A stretch of 64,000 bases of DNA from Actinomadura_C alba (GTDB lineage: Bacteria > Actinomycetota > Actinomycetes > Streptosporangiales > Streptosporangiaceae). Positions 43,256 through 52,763 of the stretch are shown piece after piece. The stretch is from assembly GCF_039530285.1 (NCBI RefSeq), contig NZ_BAAAOK010000011.1:1-64000 (forward strand), in the 5' to 3' direction. The notes under the pieces were generated by a model. That model saw nothing but the letters and a program-made list of their open reading frames with translations. It did not search any database and had not been told where the DNA came from. Positions within the stretch are counted from its first letter, which is position 1. Each line of letters opens with the position of its first letter. A program made the translations under genes and the position numbers.

Positions 43256-44551
43256 TCAGGTCGTTTCTTCCCGATCTCCCCGGCGGCCGCTCCATTCGTG
43301 CGTCGCAGCGGCTCCGAGGATCTGCCGTCGCAGCAGGTCAAGGGCATGAACAACGGTCATTCGGCGGATCAGGGGCCGCTCTCGCCCGTCGCTCCCGCGC
43401 ACGGGCAGGACCGGTGACTCCACCGTTGACGTGCCGCCGGGTCCGGCCACGGCCACGTGAATCGTTCCCACGGGCCGCCCGTCCTGAGGGGTGGGGCCGG
43501 CCACGCCGGTCACCGCGAGGCCGTACGAGGCGCCCAGGCGCTCGCGCACGCCGGACGCCATGGCCAGGGCCACCTCGGGATCCACGGCGCCCTGACGGTC
43601 GAGCAGCTCACGGGGCACGCCCAGCAGCGATTCCTTCAGCTCGGTGGCGTAGGCGACGATCCCGCCCGCGAACGTCGCGGACGACCCTGCCATGAGAGTG
43701 AGCTCGGCGCCGAGCAGGCCACCGGTCAACGACTCCGCGACGGCCACGTTGGCGGAACGTTCGGCCAGTAGCCTGTGCACCACCCGGTCGAGCGTGTCGT
43801 CCTCCGCGCCGTAGACCGCGGTGCCCAGCAGATCGCGGATGAGCTCCTCGGCCTCGCCGAGCAGCACCTGCGCGTCCGGGCCGCTCGCGGTGATCCGGAT
43901 CTTGACTTCGGCCGGGTCGGGCAGGTAGGCGAGCCGTACGCCGTCGAGCGCCTCGACCGGCGCGAGCCTGGTCGCGAGCACCGATTCCCACACGCCGGCG
44001 GTACGCAGCGTCCGCCGCACGGGCACGTCCCCGGTCACCCGGCCCCGCAGTTCCGGCAGGACCAGGTCGGTCATGATCGCATGCATCTCGTGGGGAACAC
44101 CGGGCAGCGCGTACGCCACGCCGCCGGGCAGTTCCATCCGCAGACCCGGCGCGCTGCCGACCGGATTGGCGAGCAGCGTCGCCCCCTCGGGAACCTCGGC
44201 CATGCGCAGGGCCATAGGCCTGAGCGGCCGGCCGGAGGCGACCGCGCGCTCGCGCAGCCGCTGCTCCAGTGCGGGATCGCTGAGCAGCCGCACGCCGGCC
44301 GCCTTGGCCAGAGCGTCCCGCGTCAGATCGTCGTAGGTCGGGCCCAGCCCGCCGGTGATGATGACGGCGTCGGCGCGGCTCAGCGCGTCCTGCGTGGCTT
44401 CGATGACGGGGTCGAAGCCATCGCCGACGACGACACTGCGCGTGACCTCGACGCCGATCGCGGCGAGCCGCTGTCCGAGCCATGCGGCGTTGCCGTTGAC
44501 CGTGTCACCGAGCAGCAGTTCGTCCCCGACCGTGAGCAGTTCGACCCGCAT
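43256..44551 (-). CDS. cinA: CinA-family protein (nicotinamide mononucleotide deamidase-like)
   Basis: The 431-residue full-length CinA has an N-terminal MoCF domain (VELLTVGDELLLGDTVNGNA, ITGGLGPTYDDLTRDALAKA) and the C-terminal deamidase domain with AESLTGGLLGAELT and TGVAGPTPQDGRPVGTIHVA. It recycles NMN and ADP-ribose in other bacteria. It lies between DUF1990 and clgR, 3 bp after the former's stop. Confidence 0.92.
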   Translation of the reverse strand: MRVELLTVGDELLLGDTVNGNAAWLGQRLAAIGVEVTRSVVVGDGFDPVIEATQDALSRADAVIITGGLGPTYDDLTRDALAKAAGVRLLSDPALEQRLRERAVASGRPLRPMALRMAEVPEGATLLANPVGSAPGLRMELPGGVAYALPGVPHEMHAIMTDLVLPELRGRVTGDVPVRRTLRTAGVWESVLATRLAPVEALDGVRLAYLPDPAEVKIRITASGPDAQVLLGEAEELIRDLLGTAVYGAEDDTLDRVVHRLLAERSANVAVAESLTGGLLGAELTLMAGSSATFAGGIVAYATELKESLLGVPRELLDRQGAVDPEVALAMASGVRERLGASYGLAVTGVAGPTPQDGRPVGTIHVAVAGPGGTSTVESPVLPVRGSDGRERPLIRRMTVVHALDLLRRQILGAAATHEWSGRRGDREETT

Positions 44552-44554
44552 GGC

Positions 44555-45058
44555 TCAGGAACCTACAAGGCGGCGCAGGGCGGTGCCGCACCGCCTGGCG
44601 TAGACGCGCTGGAGGACGGGCACCAGCGAACCGCCGACGCGCATGGGCCGGCGGGCCGGCCGGCTGAACGACAGCACGGTGAGCCACACGTCGTCCATGT
44701 CGTCGCGCTCGACGATGAAGCCCTCCTCGCCGTGGGCGAAATGCCCGGGCAAGGTGCCGTAACCGAGCCCGGCACGCCGGTCGCCCTCCTCGGCCCAGAC
44801 CACCTGGGCGGGAGCGCCGAACCGCAGCGGGCCCTGGCCGATCGCGCAGTCGACGTGCACACCGGGTTTCGCCCGTGGAGCGGACGCGACGATCTTCACC
44901 CCGGCCGCGCGGTGCATCCACCACTCGAGCACGGCGTCCGACGCGGCCGCCATCGCCGTCGGCCCGGTGCCGACGAGCGTGCGGTGCCGCAGATGCCGGT
45001 AGCCCTCCGGGAGCGGGCCGGACCGGGTGGCCTCGACCTCGTCGTAAGTCAGGTTCAC
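44555..45058 (-). CDS. DUF1990 family protein
   Basis: The 167-residue protein matches DUF1990: the start LTYDEVEATRSGPLPEGYRH, GLGYGTLPGHFAHGEEGFIV, and a C-terminal ARRCGTALRRLV. The family has no established function. Its start overlaps the pgsA stop by ATGA, and it is inserted between pgsA and cinA in several actinomycetes. Confidence 0.85.
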   Translation of the reverse strand: MNLTYDEVEATRSGPLPEGYRHLRHRTLVGTGPTAMAAASDAVLEWWMHRAAGVKIVASAPRAKPGVHVDCAIGQGPLRFGAPAQVVWAEEGDRRAGLGYGTLPGHFAHGEEGFIVERDDMDDVWLTVLSFSRPARRPMRVGGSLVPVLQRVYARRCGTALRRLVGS

Positions 45059-45696
45059 CGGGTCGCCTCACCGCGCAGACGCCAGGCTCGGACGAGGTAG
45101 TCCAGACCGGTCACGACCGTGACGAGGAGGGCCGCCGCCATCAAGGTCCATCGAAGCGGCTCGATCGGCCCCGGCACGATGAACAGCGTGATCGCGATCA
45201 CCTGCAGCATCGTCTTGAGCTTTCCGCCCTTGCTCGCGGGGATCACTCCGTACCTGATCACGACGAACCGCAGCAGCGTGATGCCGACCTCGCGGACCAG
45301 GATGACCACCGTCACCCACCACCACAGTTCCCCGAGGACCGACAGGCCGATCAGGGCCGAGCCGGTCAGCGCCTTGTCGGCGATCGGATCGGCGATCTTG
45401 CCGAAGTCGGTGACGAGGTTGCGCCTACGAGCCAGTTCCCCGTCCACCCAGTCGGTGGCCGAGGCGACGCAGAACACCACCAGCGCCGCGAGCCGGGCGG
45501 AGGTACCGCCCGCGAACAGGAGCCAGGTGAACACCGGGACGAGCGCCAGCCGCACCATCGTGAGCAGGTTCGCGACGTTGTAGACGCTCACCCGGTGAGC
45601 CTGCCGAGGGACCTCGTCCCGCCCGGCGACCTCACCCGGCCGCGCGATCTCGCCCTGCTGCTCCGGAGGCAGGGCGACGTCTTCCGGCCCGGTCAT
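45055..45696 (-). CDS. pgsA: CDP-diacylglycerol-glycerol-3-phosphate 3-phosphatidyltransferase
   Basis: The 213-residue membrane enzyme makes phosphatidylglycerophosphate. The CDP-alcohol phosphatidyltransferase motif is complete: DWVDGELARRR followed by DFGKIADPIADK. It has about five hydrophobic helices and a hydrophilic N-terminus of about 40 residues. It overlaps rimO upstream and DUF1990 downstream by ATGA. Actinobacteria have several pgsA paralogues; this is the one next to cinA. Confidence 0.93.
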   Translation of the reverse strand: MTGPEDVALPPEQQGEIARPGEVAGRDEVPRQAHRVSVYNVANLLTMVRLALVPVFTWLLFAGGTSARLAALVVFCVASATDWVDGELARRRNLVTDFGKIADPIADKALTGSALIGLSVLGELWWWVTVVILVREVGITLLRFVVIRYGVIPASKGGKLKTMLQVIAITLFIVPGPIEPLRWTLMAAALLVTVVTGLDYLVRAWRLRGEATR

Positions 45697-47159
45697 CTCC
45701 GACTCGCGGTCTCCAAGGCGTCGGCGGCGAGGTCAACGCCCTCGGCAGCCGTTACGCGCGCGGGGACGATGTCGCCGACGGCCGGATCGCCGCCCATGAG
45801 GATCACCGTGCCGTCGACCTCGGGAGCCTGGTGCGCCGCCCGACCCTCGTACCGGACCCGGCCGTCCCCTTGCTCCGGGCCCTCGTCCAGGCGTTCCTCC
45901 ACGAGGACCGCCACGATCGAGTCGATCCGGTCCTCGGCGCGCTGGGCGGTCAGCTGCTCGGCGAGTTCGGCCACTTCGGCCAGCCGCCGGGCGACCTCGT
46001 CGTCCCCGAGCTTGCCGTCGTGGCCGGCCGCCTCGGTGCCGTCCTCGTCGGAGTAGCCGAAGACGCCGATCGCGTCGAGCCGCGCCGCGGACAGGAACTC
46101 GGTGAGCTCGGCGAGATCATCCTCGGTCTCACCCGGGAAGCCGACGATGAAGTTGGACCGCACGCCCGCCTCGGGGGCGAGCCCTCTGATCTGGTCGAGC
46201 AGCTGCAAGAACCGCACCCGATCGCCGAACCGGCGCATCCGGCGCAGCACCGGGCCGCTCGCGTGCTGGAAGGACAGATCGAAGTACGGCACCACACCCG
46301 GCGTTGAGCACAGCACCTCGATGAGGCCGGGCCTCAGCTCCGCGGGCTGGAGGTAACTGAGCCGCACCCGGGAAATCCCCTCCACGGCGGCGAGCTCCGG
46401 CAGCAAGGCCTCGAGGGCCCTCAGATCCCCCAGGTCCTTGCCGTACGACGTGGAGTTCTCGCTCACCAGGACGAGCTCGCACACGCCGTGACCGGCCAGC
46501 CAGCGGGCCTCTTCGAGGATCTCCGCCGGCGGGCGGGAGACGTAGGCTCCGCGGAACGCCGGGATCGCACAGAACGTGCACCGCCGGTCGCAGCCGGAGG
46601 CCAGCTTGAGCGGTGCGACCGGGCCGCCGCCGAGCCGTCGCCGCAGCACCCTGGGCCCGGAGGCCGGCGCGACCCCGTCGGGCAGGTCCGGCAGATCCGG
46701 CGCCGTACCGTGGCCGGGAATGTGCGTCTTCGCGGACGCGCGCTCCACGGGTGTCAGCGGCAGGAGGGTACGGCGGTCGCGCGGCTGGTGCGCCTCATGG
46801 CGCCGGCCCGCGAGTACGTCGTCGAGCCGCTCCCCGATCCGGCCGTAGTCGTCGAAGCTCAGGACGGCGTCGGCCTCGGGCAGCGCCTGGGCCAGCTCCG
46901 CCCCGTACCGCTCGGCGAGGCAGCCCGCGGCGACGACCTTGGCGCCCGAGTCCCGAGCGGCGAGCAACGTGTCGATGGAGTCCTTCTTGGCCGCGTCGAT
47001 GAAGCCGCAGGTGTTCACGACGACCACGCCGGCGTCATCGGCGTCGTCGACGAGACTCCAGCCGGCACCCTCGAGCCTGGCCGCGAGTTCCTCGGAGTCC
47101 ACCTCGTTGCGGGCGCAGCCCAGAGTGACCAGCGAGACGGAACGGTCGGCGGCACTCAT
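45693..47159 (-). CDS. rimO: Ribosomal protein uS12 methylthiotransferase
   Basis: The 488-residue radical-SAM enzyme methylthiolates Asp89 of ribosomal protein S12. Cluster cysteines lie in VTLGCARNEVDS, VVNTCGFIDAAKKDSID and AAGCLAERYG; the radical-SAM motif is GCDRRCTFCAIP. FNEYFDLSFQHA-type and TRAM regions follow (the segment here reads PYFDLSFQHASG). The ATG is placed at MSAADRSVSLV because upstream codons are not conserved. An insertion near residue 160-190 (Pro/Ala/Gly-rich) precedes the SAM domain. Confidence 0.93.
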   Translation of the reverse strand: MSAADRSVSLVTLGCARNEVDSEELAARLEGAGWSLVDDADDAGVVVVNTCGFIDAAKKDSIDTLLAARDSGAKVVAAGCLAERYGAELAQALPEADAVLSFDDYGRIGERLDDVLAGRRHEAHQPRDRRTLLPLTPVERASAKTHIPGHGTAPDLPDLPDGVAPASGPRVLRRRLGGGPVAPLKLASGCDRRCTFCAIPAFRGAYVSRPPAEILEEARWLAGHGVCELVLVSENSTSYGKDLGDLRALEALLPELAAVEGISRVRLSYLQPAELRPGLIEVLCSTPGVVPYFDLSFQHASGPVLRRMRRFGDRVRFLQLLDQIRGLAPEAGVRSNFIVGFPGETEDDLAELTEFLSAARLDAIGVFGYSDEDGTEAAGHDGKLGDDEVARRLAEVAELAEQLTAQRAEDRIDSIVAVLVEERLDEGPEQGDGRVRYEGRAAHQAPEVDGTVILMGGDPAVGDIVPARVTAAEGVDLAADALETASRR

Positions 47160-47285
47160 GCGCGGCACCCCTTCCGCACCGGCCACGCGACCGGAGACGA
47201 TGCGAGCGAGGCCGTGGGCACCGCGGGAGATGTGGACATGCCCCTTACGGTAACGGGCCCGGCCACCCTCGCCGGACAACGGTTC

Positions 47286-48020
47286 CTACGCCTGCCGCGG
47301 ATCTCCCGGGCCGAAACTCAGCCTGAGCACCTCTCCGGAGGCCCCCGGCGCCCCGATGTCCCTGCCGTTGACGGTGAGTTTCACCCCGCCGCCGTTGCCG
47401 ATGAGGATGCGAATCCGCTTCGAGGTGCTCCACTCCATGACGTCGCCGCGCCGCATGATGCCGGTGTAGATCTCTTTTCCGCCGGCGTCGCGGACGTTGA
47501 GCCAGCTGGCGCGCCTGGCCTTCACCTTGAGCTCGACCTGCTTGCGCGGGGCAGCCGGCAGCGCACGGCCACCGGGCCCCGGCGAGGGGGACGGCCGGGC
47601 CGCCGGGCCGGCGGGCGGACGGGCCGTGCGAGTCTGGCCACCGTCGCCGCTGAACACGCGGACGAGCCCGTAGATCAGTACGAAGACGAGGGCGACGGCC
47701 ATCGCGGCGGTCCAGTTCGGTGCCCGCCGCTCCCGGATCTGCACCGGGATCTCGGGCTCGAAGGCCGTGACGGCCGAGAGCGCCTCGGGTGAGCCGTGCG
47801 CGGCGTCGAACTCGCGCACGAGCGGCTCAGGGTCGATGCCGATGACCTGCGAGATGCTGCGGATGTGGCCGCGCGCGTAGAAGTTCCCGCCGCACATCGT
47901 GAAGTCGTTGCGCTCGATGCCCTTGATCACGGTTTCCCGGATCCGGGTCTGACTGCTCACCTGAGTGACGGTGAGACCGGCCTCCCTGCGCTGCTCCGCC
48001 AAGGTCTCGCCGATCCTCAC
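47286..48020 (-). CDS. RodZ-like helix-turn-helix membrane protein (DUF4115)
   Basis: The 244-residue protein has a RodZ-type N-terminal helix-turn-helix (GETLAEQRREAGLTVTQVSS, then FYARGHIRSISQVIGI), one transmembrane helix (AAMAVALVFVLIYGLVRVFS), a Pro/Gly/Arg linker and a DUF4115 domain outside the membrane (SWLNVRDAGGKEIYTGIMRR). RodZ links MreB to the wall in rods. In actinomycetes this copy lies between ftsK and rimO and probably works in cell-envelope assembly. Confidence 0.88.
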   Translation of the reverse strand: MRIGETLAEQRREAGLTVTQVSSQTRIRETVIKGIERNDFTMCGGNFYARGHIRSISQVIGIDPEPLVREFDAAHGSPEALSAVTAFEPEIPVQIRERRAPNWTAAMAVALVFVLIYGLVRVFSGDGGQTRTARPPAGPAARPSPSPGPGGRALPAAPRKQVELKVKARRASWLNVRDAGGKEIYTGIMRRGDVMEWSTSKRIRILIGNGGGVKLTVNGRDIGAPGASGEVLRLSFGPGDPRQA

Positions 48021-48179
48021 GCTGAGCCTCCCGGGAAAAATTGGGCCGGCACTCCCCCTGCGCCGTGCGTCCTTGCGATCCCCACTCCCGCGGCCCAGTC
48101 TAGGAACGCGGGCACCCGTTAAGCGATACGCAACGCGGCACGAAACTCCCTAGTTTTCGACCGCCCGGTAACCACGGTC

Positions 48180-50765
48180 TCACTCTCCGCCCCTGAGCTG
48201 GGCGATCACTTCGGGTAGATCGTCCGGCTTCGCCATGACATCTCTGGCCTTGGAGCCTTCGCTCGGCCCCACGATTCCCCGGCTCTCCATGAGGTCCATC
48301 AGCCGGCCCGCCTTGGCGAATCCCACGCGCAGCTTGCGCTGGAGCATCGACGTCGACCCGAACTGCGTGGTCACGACGAGTTCGACGGCCTGGGTCAGCA
48401 GATCGAGGTCATCGCCGATGTCCTCGTCGATGTCCTTCTTCTGCGCCGCGACCTCGGCGACGTCCTCGCGGTAGGCCGGCTCCATCTGCTTGCGGCAGTG
48501 GCCGACGATGGCCTCGATCTCCTTCTCGGACACGAAGGCGTTCTGCAGCCGCATCGGCTTGCTGGCCCCCATGGGCAGGAAGAGCGCGTCACCCTGCCCG
48601 ACCAGCTTCTCGGCGCCGGGCTGGTCAAGGATGACCCGGCTGTCGGCCAGCGACGACGTGGCGAACGCCAGGCGGGACGGCACGTTGGCCTTGATGAGGC
48701 CTGTCACGACGTCGACGCTGGGCCGCTGGGTGGCGAGAACGAGGTGGATGCCGGCGGCCCGCGCCAGCTGGGTGATCCGGACGACCGAGTCCTCGACGTC
48801 GCGGGGGGCGACCATCATCAGGTCCGCGAGCTCGTCGACGATTACCAGCAGGTAGGGATAGGGCTGGTAGACGCGCTCGCTGCCGGGCGGGGCCGTGAGC
48901 CGGCCCGCCCGCACGGCCTTGTTGAAGTCGTCGATGTGCCGGAAACCCGAGGCGGCCAGATCGTCGTAGCGCCGGTCCATCTCGCCGACCACCCACTGCA
49001 GGGCCTCGGCGGCCTTCTTGGGGTTGGTGATGATCGGGGTGATGAGATGCGGGATCCCCGCGTAGGACGTGAGCTCGACCCGCTTGGGGTCCACCAGGAC
49101 CATGCGCACCTCGTCCGGCGTCGAGCGCATGAGGACCGAGGTGATCAGCCCGTTGATGCAGGTCGACTTGCCGGCGCCGGTGGCGCCCGCGATGAGCATG
49201 TGCGGCATCTTGGCGAGGTTGGCCACGACGGTGCGGCCCTCGACGTCCTTGCCCAGGCCGACCAGCATCGGATGGTGCTCGTTGGTGGCGGCGGGCGAGC
49301 GCAGGACGTCGCCGAGGCTCACGATGTCCTTGTCGACGTTCGGGATCTCCACGCCGATCGCGGACTTGCCGGGGATCGGGGAGATGATCCGTACGTCGGC
49401 GCTCTTCACCGAGAGGGCGATGTTCCTGGTGAGCGCGGTGACCTTCTCGACCTTCACGGCCGGGCCCAGCTCGATCTCGTAACGCGTGATCGTCGGGCCA
49501 CGGGTGAACCCGGTGACCTGGGCGTCGACGTCGAACTGGTCGAGCACGCCGGTGAGCGCGCTGACCACGACGTCATTGGCCTTGGTGCGCGGCTTGACCA
49601 CCGAGCCGGGACGCAGTACCCCCGGAGCCGGCAGCTCGTAGATCTCGCCCGAGGACGACAACGGCAGCTGCTCGGTGCGCCGGGGCGCCGGTGAGGGGTC
49701 GGGCGGCGCGGGCGCCGGCTCGGGGTCCATGAGCTCGTCCATCAGATCCGGGACGGGACCGGGCTCGTGGTCCGCGCCCTGGTCGGGCCCGAGATCGGGG
49801 ACGAGGACGGGCTTGCCGGGCGGCGCGGGGGGGCGCTTGTCCGCGACGACGGGGCTGTCGTAGGGCTTCTTGTGCTCGCCGATCTCGACGTCGCCGGGCT
49901 TGCGCTGCCTGGACCCGGACCGGCCGCCCTTGCCGGTTTCGCCGGCCTCGTCGGCGGCGCCGGGCCGGTCCCGGAGCATGATCATGTCCACCAGCCGGCC
50001 GAGCCGCTCGGGGATGCGGTGCACGGGCGTGGCGGTGACGACGAGGAGCCCGAACGCCGCGACCAGCACCAGCAGCGGCACCGCCACCCAGCCGCCGAGC
50101 AGGCTCTCGGGCGGTGCCGAGACCAGCCATCCGACCACGCCGCCGGCGCGGCGCACCGGCCCCATGCCCCGGTCGGGGTACGGCGTGCCCGCGCCGAGGT
50201 GGGTGAGGCCGAGGACGCCGAGGAGCAGGGCGCTGCCGCCGATCGCCATGCGGCCGGTGTCCTCGTTGCGCTCGGGGTGGCGCAGCAACCGCCACGCGAG
50301 CAGCGCGACGAGCACGGGGAGCAGCATGGCGAACGCGCCGAAGCCGCCACGCACGACGCGCTCGAGGGCGATGGTGACGGTGCCCTCGGGCCGCCACCAC
50401 GTGACCGACGCGAGCACGATGGAGGCGCCGAGCAGCGTGAGGCCGGCCCCGTCGCGCCGGTGCTCCGGCTTCAGGTCGCGCGCACCCTGCCCGTACGCCC
50501 GGAAGACCGAGCCGACGGTGTGCGCGATGAGCAGCCAGAGCCTGGCGATGAGCCGGAACAGACCGAAGATGACCTGGGCGATCGGGTCGGGCTTCTGCGG
50601 CTTGCGGGCCTTGGCGGCCTTGGCGGCGCCACCGCCGGCCTTGGCCCGGGCCGTCGCGGGCTTGCGCGCCGGCGTGCCCGTGGATCTGCTGCCCGTCGGC
50701 TTGCGGGACGCGCCTCCGCGCGCGCCGGAAGAGTCCTTCGCTCCGCCCGACGCACGTGTGGCCAT
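48180..50765 (-). CDS. ftsK: DNA translocase FtsK/SpoIIIE
   Basis: The 861-residue protein has four or five N-terminal transmembrane helices, a Pro/Asp/Glu-rich linker (residues 270-400), and a RecA-like motor with Walker A AGATGAGKSTCING, DEVRMVLVDPKRVELT and Walker B LVIVDELADLMM. The C-terminal gamma domain (DLLTQAVELVVTTQFGSTSM) reads KOPS-type sequences. It pumps chromosomal DNA during septation or sporulation. The start is the ATG at MATRASGG; the first 60 residues are basic and low complexity. Confidence 0.95.
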   Translation of the reverse strand: MATRASGGAKDSSGARGGASRKPTGSRSTGTPARKPATARAKAGGGAAKAAKARKPQKPDPIAQVIFGLFRLIARLWLLIAHTVGSVFRAYGQGARDLKPEHRRDGAGLTLLGASIVLASVTWWRPEGTVTIALERVVRGGFGAFAMLLPVLVALLAWRLLRHPERNEDTGRMAIGGSALLLGVLGLTHLGAGTPYPDRGMGPVRRAGGVVGWLVSAPPESLLGGWVAVPLLVLVAAFGLLVVTATPVHRIPERLGRLVDMIMLRDRPGAADEAGETGKGGRSGSRQRKPGDVEIGEHKKPYDSPVVADKRPPAPPGKPVLVPDLGPDQGADHEPGPVPDLMDELMDPEPAPAPPDPSPAPRRTEQLPLSSSGEIYELPAPGVLRPGSVVKPRTKANDVVVSALTGVLDQFDVDAQVTGFTRGPTITRYEIELGPAVKVEKVTALTRNIALSVKSADVRIISPIPGKSAIGVEIPNVDKDIVSLGDVLRSPAATNEHHPMLVGLGKDVEGRTVVANLAKMPHMLIAGATGAGKSTCINGLITSVLMRSTPDEVRMVLVDPKRVELTSYAGIPHLITPIITNPKKAAEALQWVVGEMDRRYDDLAASGFRHIDDFNKAVRAGRLTAPPGSERVYQPYPYLLVIVDELADLMMVAPRDVEDSVVRITQLARAAGIHLVLATQRPSVDVVTGLIKANVPSRLAFATSSLADSRVILDQPGAEKLVGQGDALFLPMGASKPMRLQNAFVSEKEIEAIVGHCRKQMEPAYREDVAEVAAQKKDIDEDIGDDLDLLTQAVELVVTTQFGSTSMLQRKLRVGFAKAGRLMDLMESRGIVGPSEGSKARDVMAKPDDLPEVIAQLRGGE

Positions 50766-50921
50766 GATGGTGAGACTAGCCAGGAGCACCACGGGTTCCG
50801 CGGTGGCCGCACGGCGTGTCGCCGCTTATCCCCCGCGATCACCCAATCCCCGCGAATCACAGCCGCCGCTCAGCGCCACCGCGCAGCACCACCGTTCGCG
50901 ATCACCGTCCCGTCGCGCTGA

Positions 50922-50964
50922 CGACCGCGTGACCACCCTTTCGACCAGGATGATCACGCGGTCG
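50922..50964 (-). terminator. Hairpin after the RNase J gene
   Basis: The 11-bp perfect arms CGACCGCGTGA and TCACGCGGTCG are 21 nt apart, about 40-80 nt past the rnj stop codon. It probably separates the dapA-rnj transcript from ftsK. Confidence 0.5.
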
Positions 50965-51004
50965 CCGGCGCCGGTACGACGGCAGATCGGGACCGGTGCG
51001 CAGG

Positions 51005-52690
51005 TCAGACCTCGACGACGACCGGGATGATCATGGGGCGGCGGCGGTAGGAGTCACTGACCCACTTGCCGACCGCGCGCCGGACCATCTGGCCGAGCTG
51101 GTGCACGTCGCTCACCCCGTTGGCGGCGGCCTCCTGCAGGACGCCCTCGATCCGGGCGATCACCTCGTCGAAGCCCTCCTCATCGATGCCCGAGCCGCGA
51201 GCGTGGATCTCCGGCCCGGCCACGACCTTGCCCGTCGTCGAGTCGAGCGCGACGACGATCGAGACGAAGCCCTCCTCGCCGAGGATCCGGCGGTCCTTCA
51301 GCGACGTCTCGGTGATCTCACCGACCGAGGAGCCGTCGACGTAGACGTAGCCCGCCGGGACGGCGCCGACGATCTTGGCCTGCCCGTCGAGGAGGTCGAC
51401 CACGACGCCGTCCTCGGCGATCACGATGTTCTCGGTGGGCACCCCGGTCAGTTCGGCCAGCCGAGCGTGAGCCCGCAGATGCCGCCATTCGCCGTGGATG
51501 GGGATGAAGTTGCCCGGCTTGGTGAGGTTGAGCACGTAGAGGAGCTCTCCGGCGGGCGCGTGCCCCGACACGTGCACGAGGGCGTTGCCCTTGTGCACGA
51601 CCCGGGCGCCCCACCGGGTGAGTCCGTTGATCACCCGGTTGACGGCGTGCTCGTTGCCGGGGATCAGCGACGACGCCAGGACGACGGTGTCGCCCTCGGT
51701 GATGCGGATCTGGTGGTCGCGGTTGGCCATCCGCGACAGCGCCGACATCGGCTCGCCCTGCGAGCCCGTGCAGATCAGCACGATCTTCTCGGGGGGCAGG
51801 TCGTCGATCTGCTTCTGCTCGACCATGAGCCCGGCGGGAACGCGCAGATAGCCGAGGTCGCGGGCGACCCCCATGTTGCGCACCATCGAGCGGCCGACCA
51901 TGCAGACCTTGCGGCCGTTGGCGTGCGCGGCGTCCAGGACCTGCTGGACACGGTGGACGTGCGAGGCGAAGCAGGCGAGGATCACCCTCTTCTCCGCCGT
52001 CCGCACCACGTCGTCGATCACCGTGCCGATGTCGCGCTCGCTCGTGACGAAGCCGGGGACCTCGGCGTTGGTCGAGTCCGACATCAGCAGGTCGATGCCC
52101 TCGGCCCCGAGCCGGGCGAACCCGCCGAGGTCGGTGAGCCGGCCGTCCAGCGGGAGCTGGTCCATCTTGAAGTCGCCGGTGCCGAGGACCAGGCCCGCGG
52201 GCGTGCGGATGGCGACCGCCAGGGCGTCCGGGATCGAGTGGTTGACGGCGAGGAACTCGCAGTCGAAGGGCCCGACGGTGTGGCGCTCACCCTCGACGAC
52301 CTGCCGCAGGACCGGCCTGATCCGGTGCTCGGTCAGCTTGGCCTCGATCAGGGCGAGGGTGAGCCGCGAACCGACGAGCGGAATGTCGGGCCGCTCACGC
52401 AGGAGGTACGGCACCGCGCCGATGTGGTCCTCGTGCGCGTGGGTCAGGACGACCGCCTCGATGTCGTCGAGCCGGTCCCTGATGTACTCGAAGTCGGGCA
52501 GGATCAGGTCCACGCCCGGCTGTTCCTCCTCGGGGAAGAGCACACCGCAGTCGACGATCAGCAGCCGTCCGCCGAACTCGAAGACCGTCATGTTCCGGCC
52601 GATCTCCCCGAGACCGCCGAGCCCTACGATCCGCAGACCGTTCGGCGAAAGGGGCGGTGGGCTGCCGAGCTCTGGGTGAGGATGACTCAC
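51005..52690 (-). CDS. rnj: Ribonuclease J
   Basis: The 561-residue metallo-beta-lactamase RNase has the HxHxDH motif in VLTHAHEDHIGAVPYLL, a later SGHAPAGELLYVL histidine motif and the beta-CASP domain (VLICTGSQGEPMSAL). It performs 5'-3' exonuclease and endonuclease RNA processing. It follows dapA by 73 bp in the same direction, the conserved actinobacterial dapA-rnj pair. RNase Y is also present in the window, so both main mRNA-decay nucleases lie within 25 kb. Confidence 0.95.
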   Translation of the reverse strand: MSHPHPELGSPPPLSPNGLRIVGLGGLGEIGRNMTVFEFGGRLLIVDCGVLFPEEEQPGVDLILPDFEYIRDRLDDIEAVVLTHAHEDHIGAVPYLLRERPDIPLVGSRLTLALIEAKLTEHRIRPVLRQVVEGERHTVGPFDCEFLAVNHSIPDALAVAIRTPAGLVLGTGDFKMDQLPLDGRLTDLGGFARLGAEGIDLLMSDSTNAEVPGFVTSERDIGTVIDDVVRTAEKRVILACFASHVHRVQQVLDAAHANGRKVCMVGRSMVRNMGVARDLGYLRVPAGLMVEQKQIDDLPPEKIVLICTGSQGEPMSALSRMANRDHQIRITEGDTVVLASSLIPGNEHAVNRVINGLTRWGARVVHKGNALVHVSGHAPAGELLYVLNLTKPGNFIPIHGEWRHLRAHARLAELTGVPTENIVIAEDGVVVDLLDGQAKIVGAVPAGYVYVDGSSVGEITETSLKDRRILGEEGFVSIVVALDSTTGKVVAGPEIHARGSGIDEEGFDEVIARIEGVLQEAAANGVSDVHQLGQMVRRAVGKWVSDSYRRRPMIIPVVVEV

Positions 52691-52763
52691 GCGCTCACCT
52701 CACTCCGCAGCTCGACTCCGCGCGGGCCGGCCGCACGGTCGCTGGCTTCCTTGTTCGGCGCGC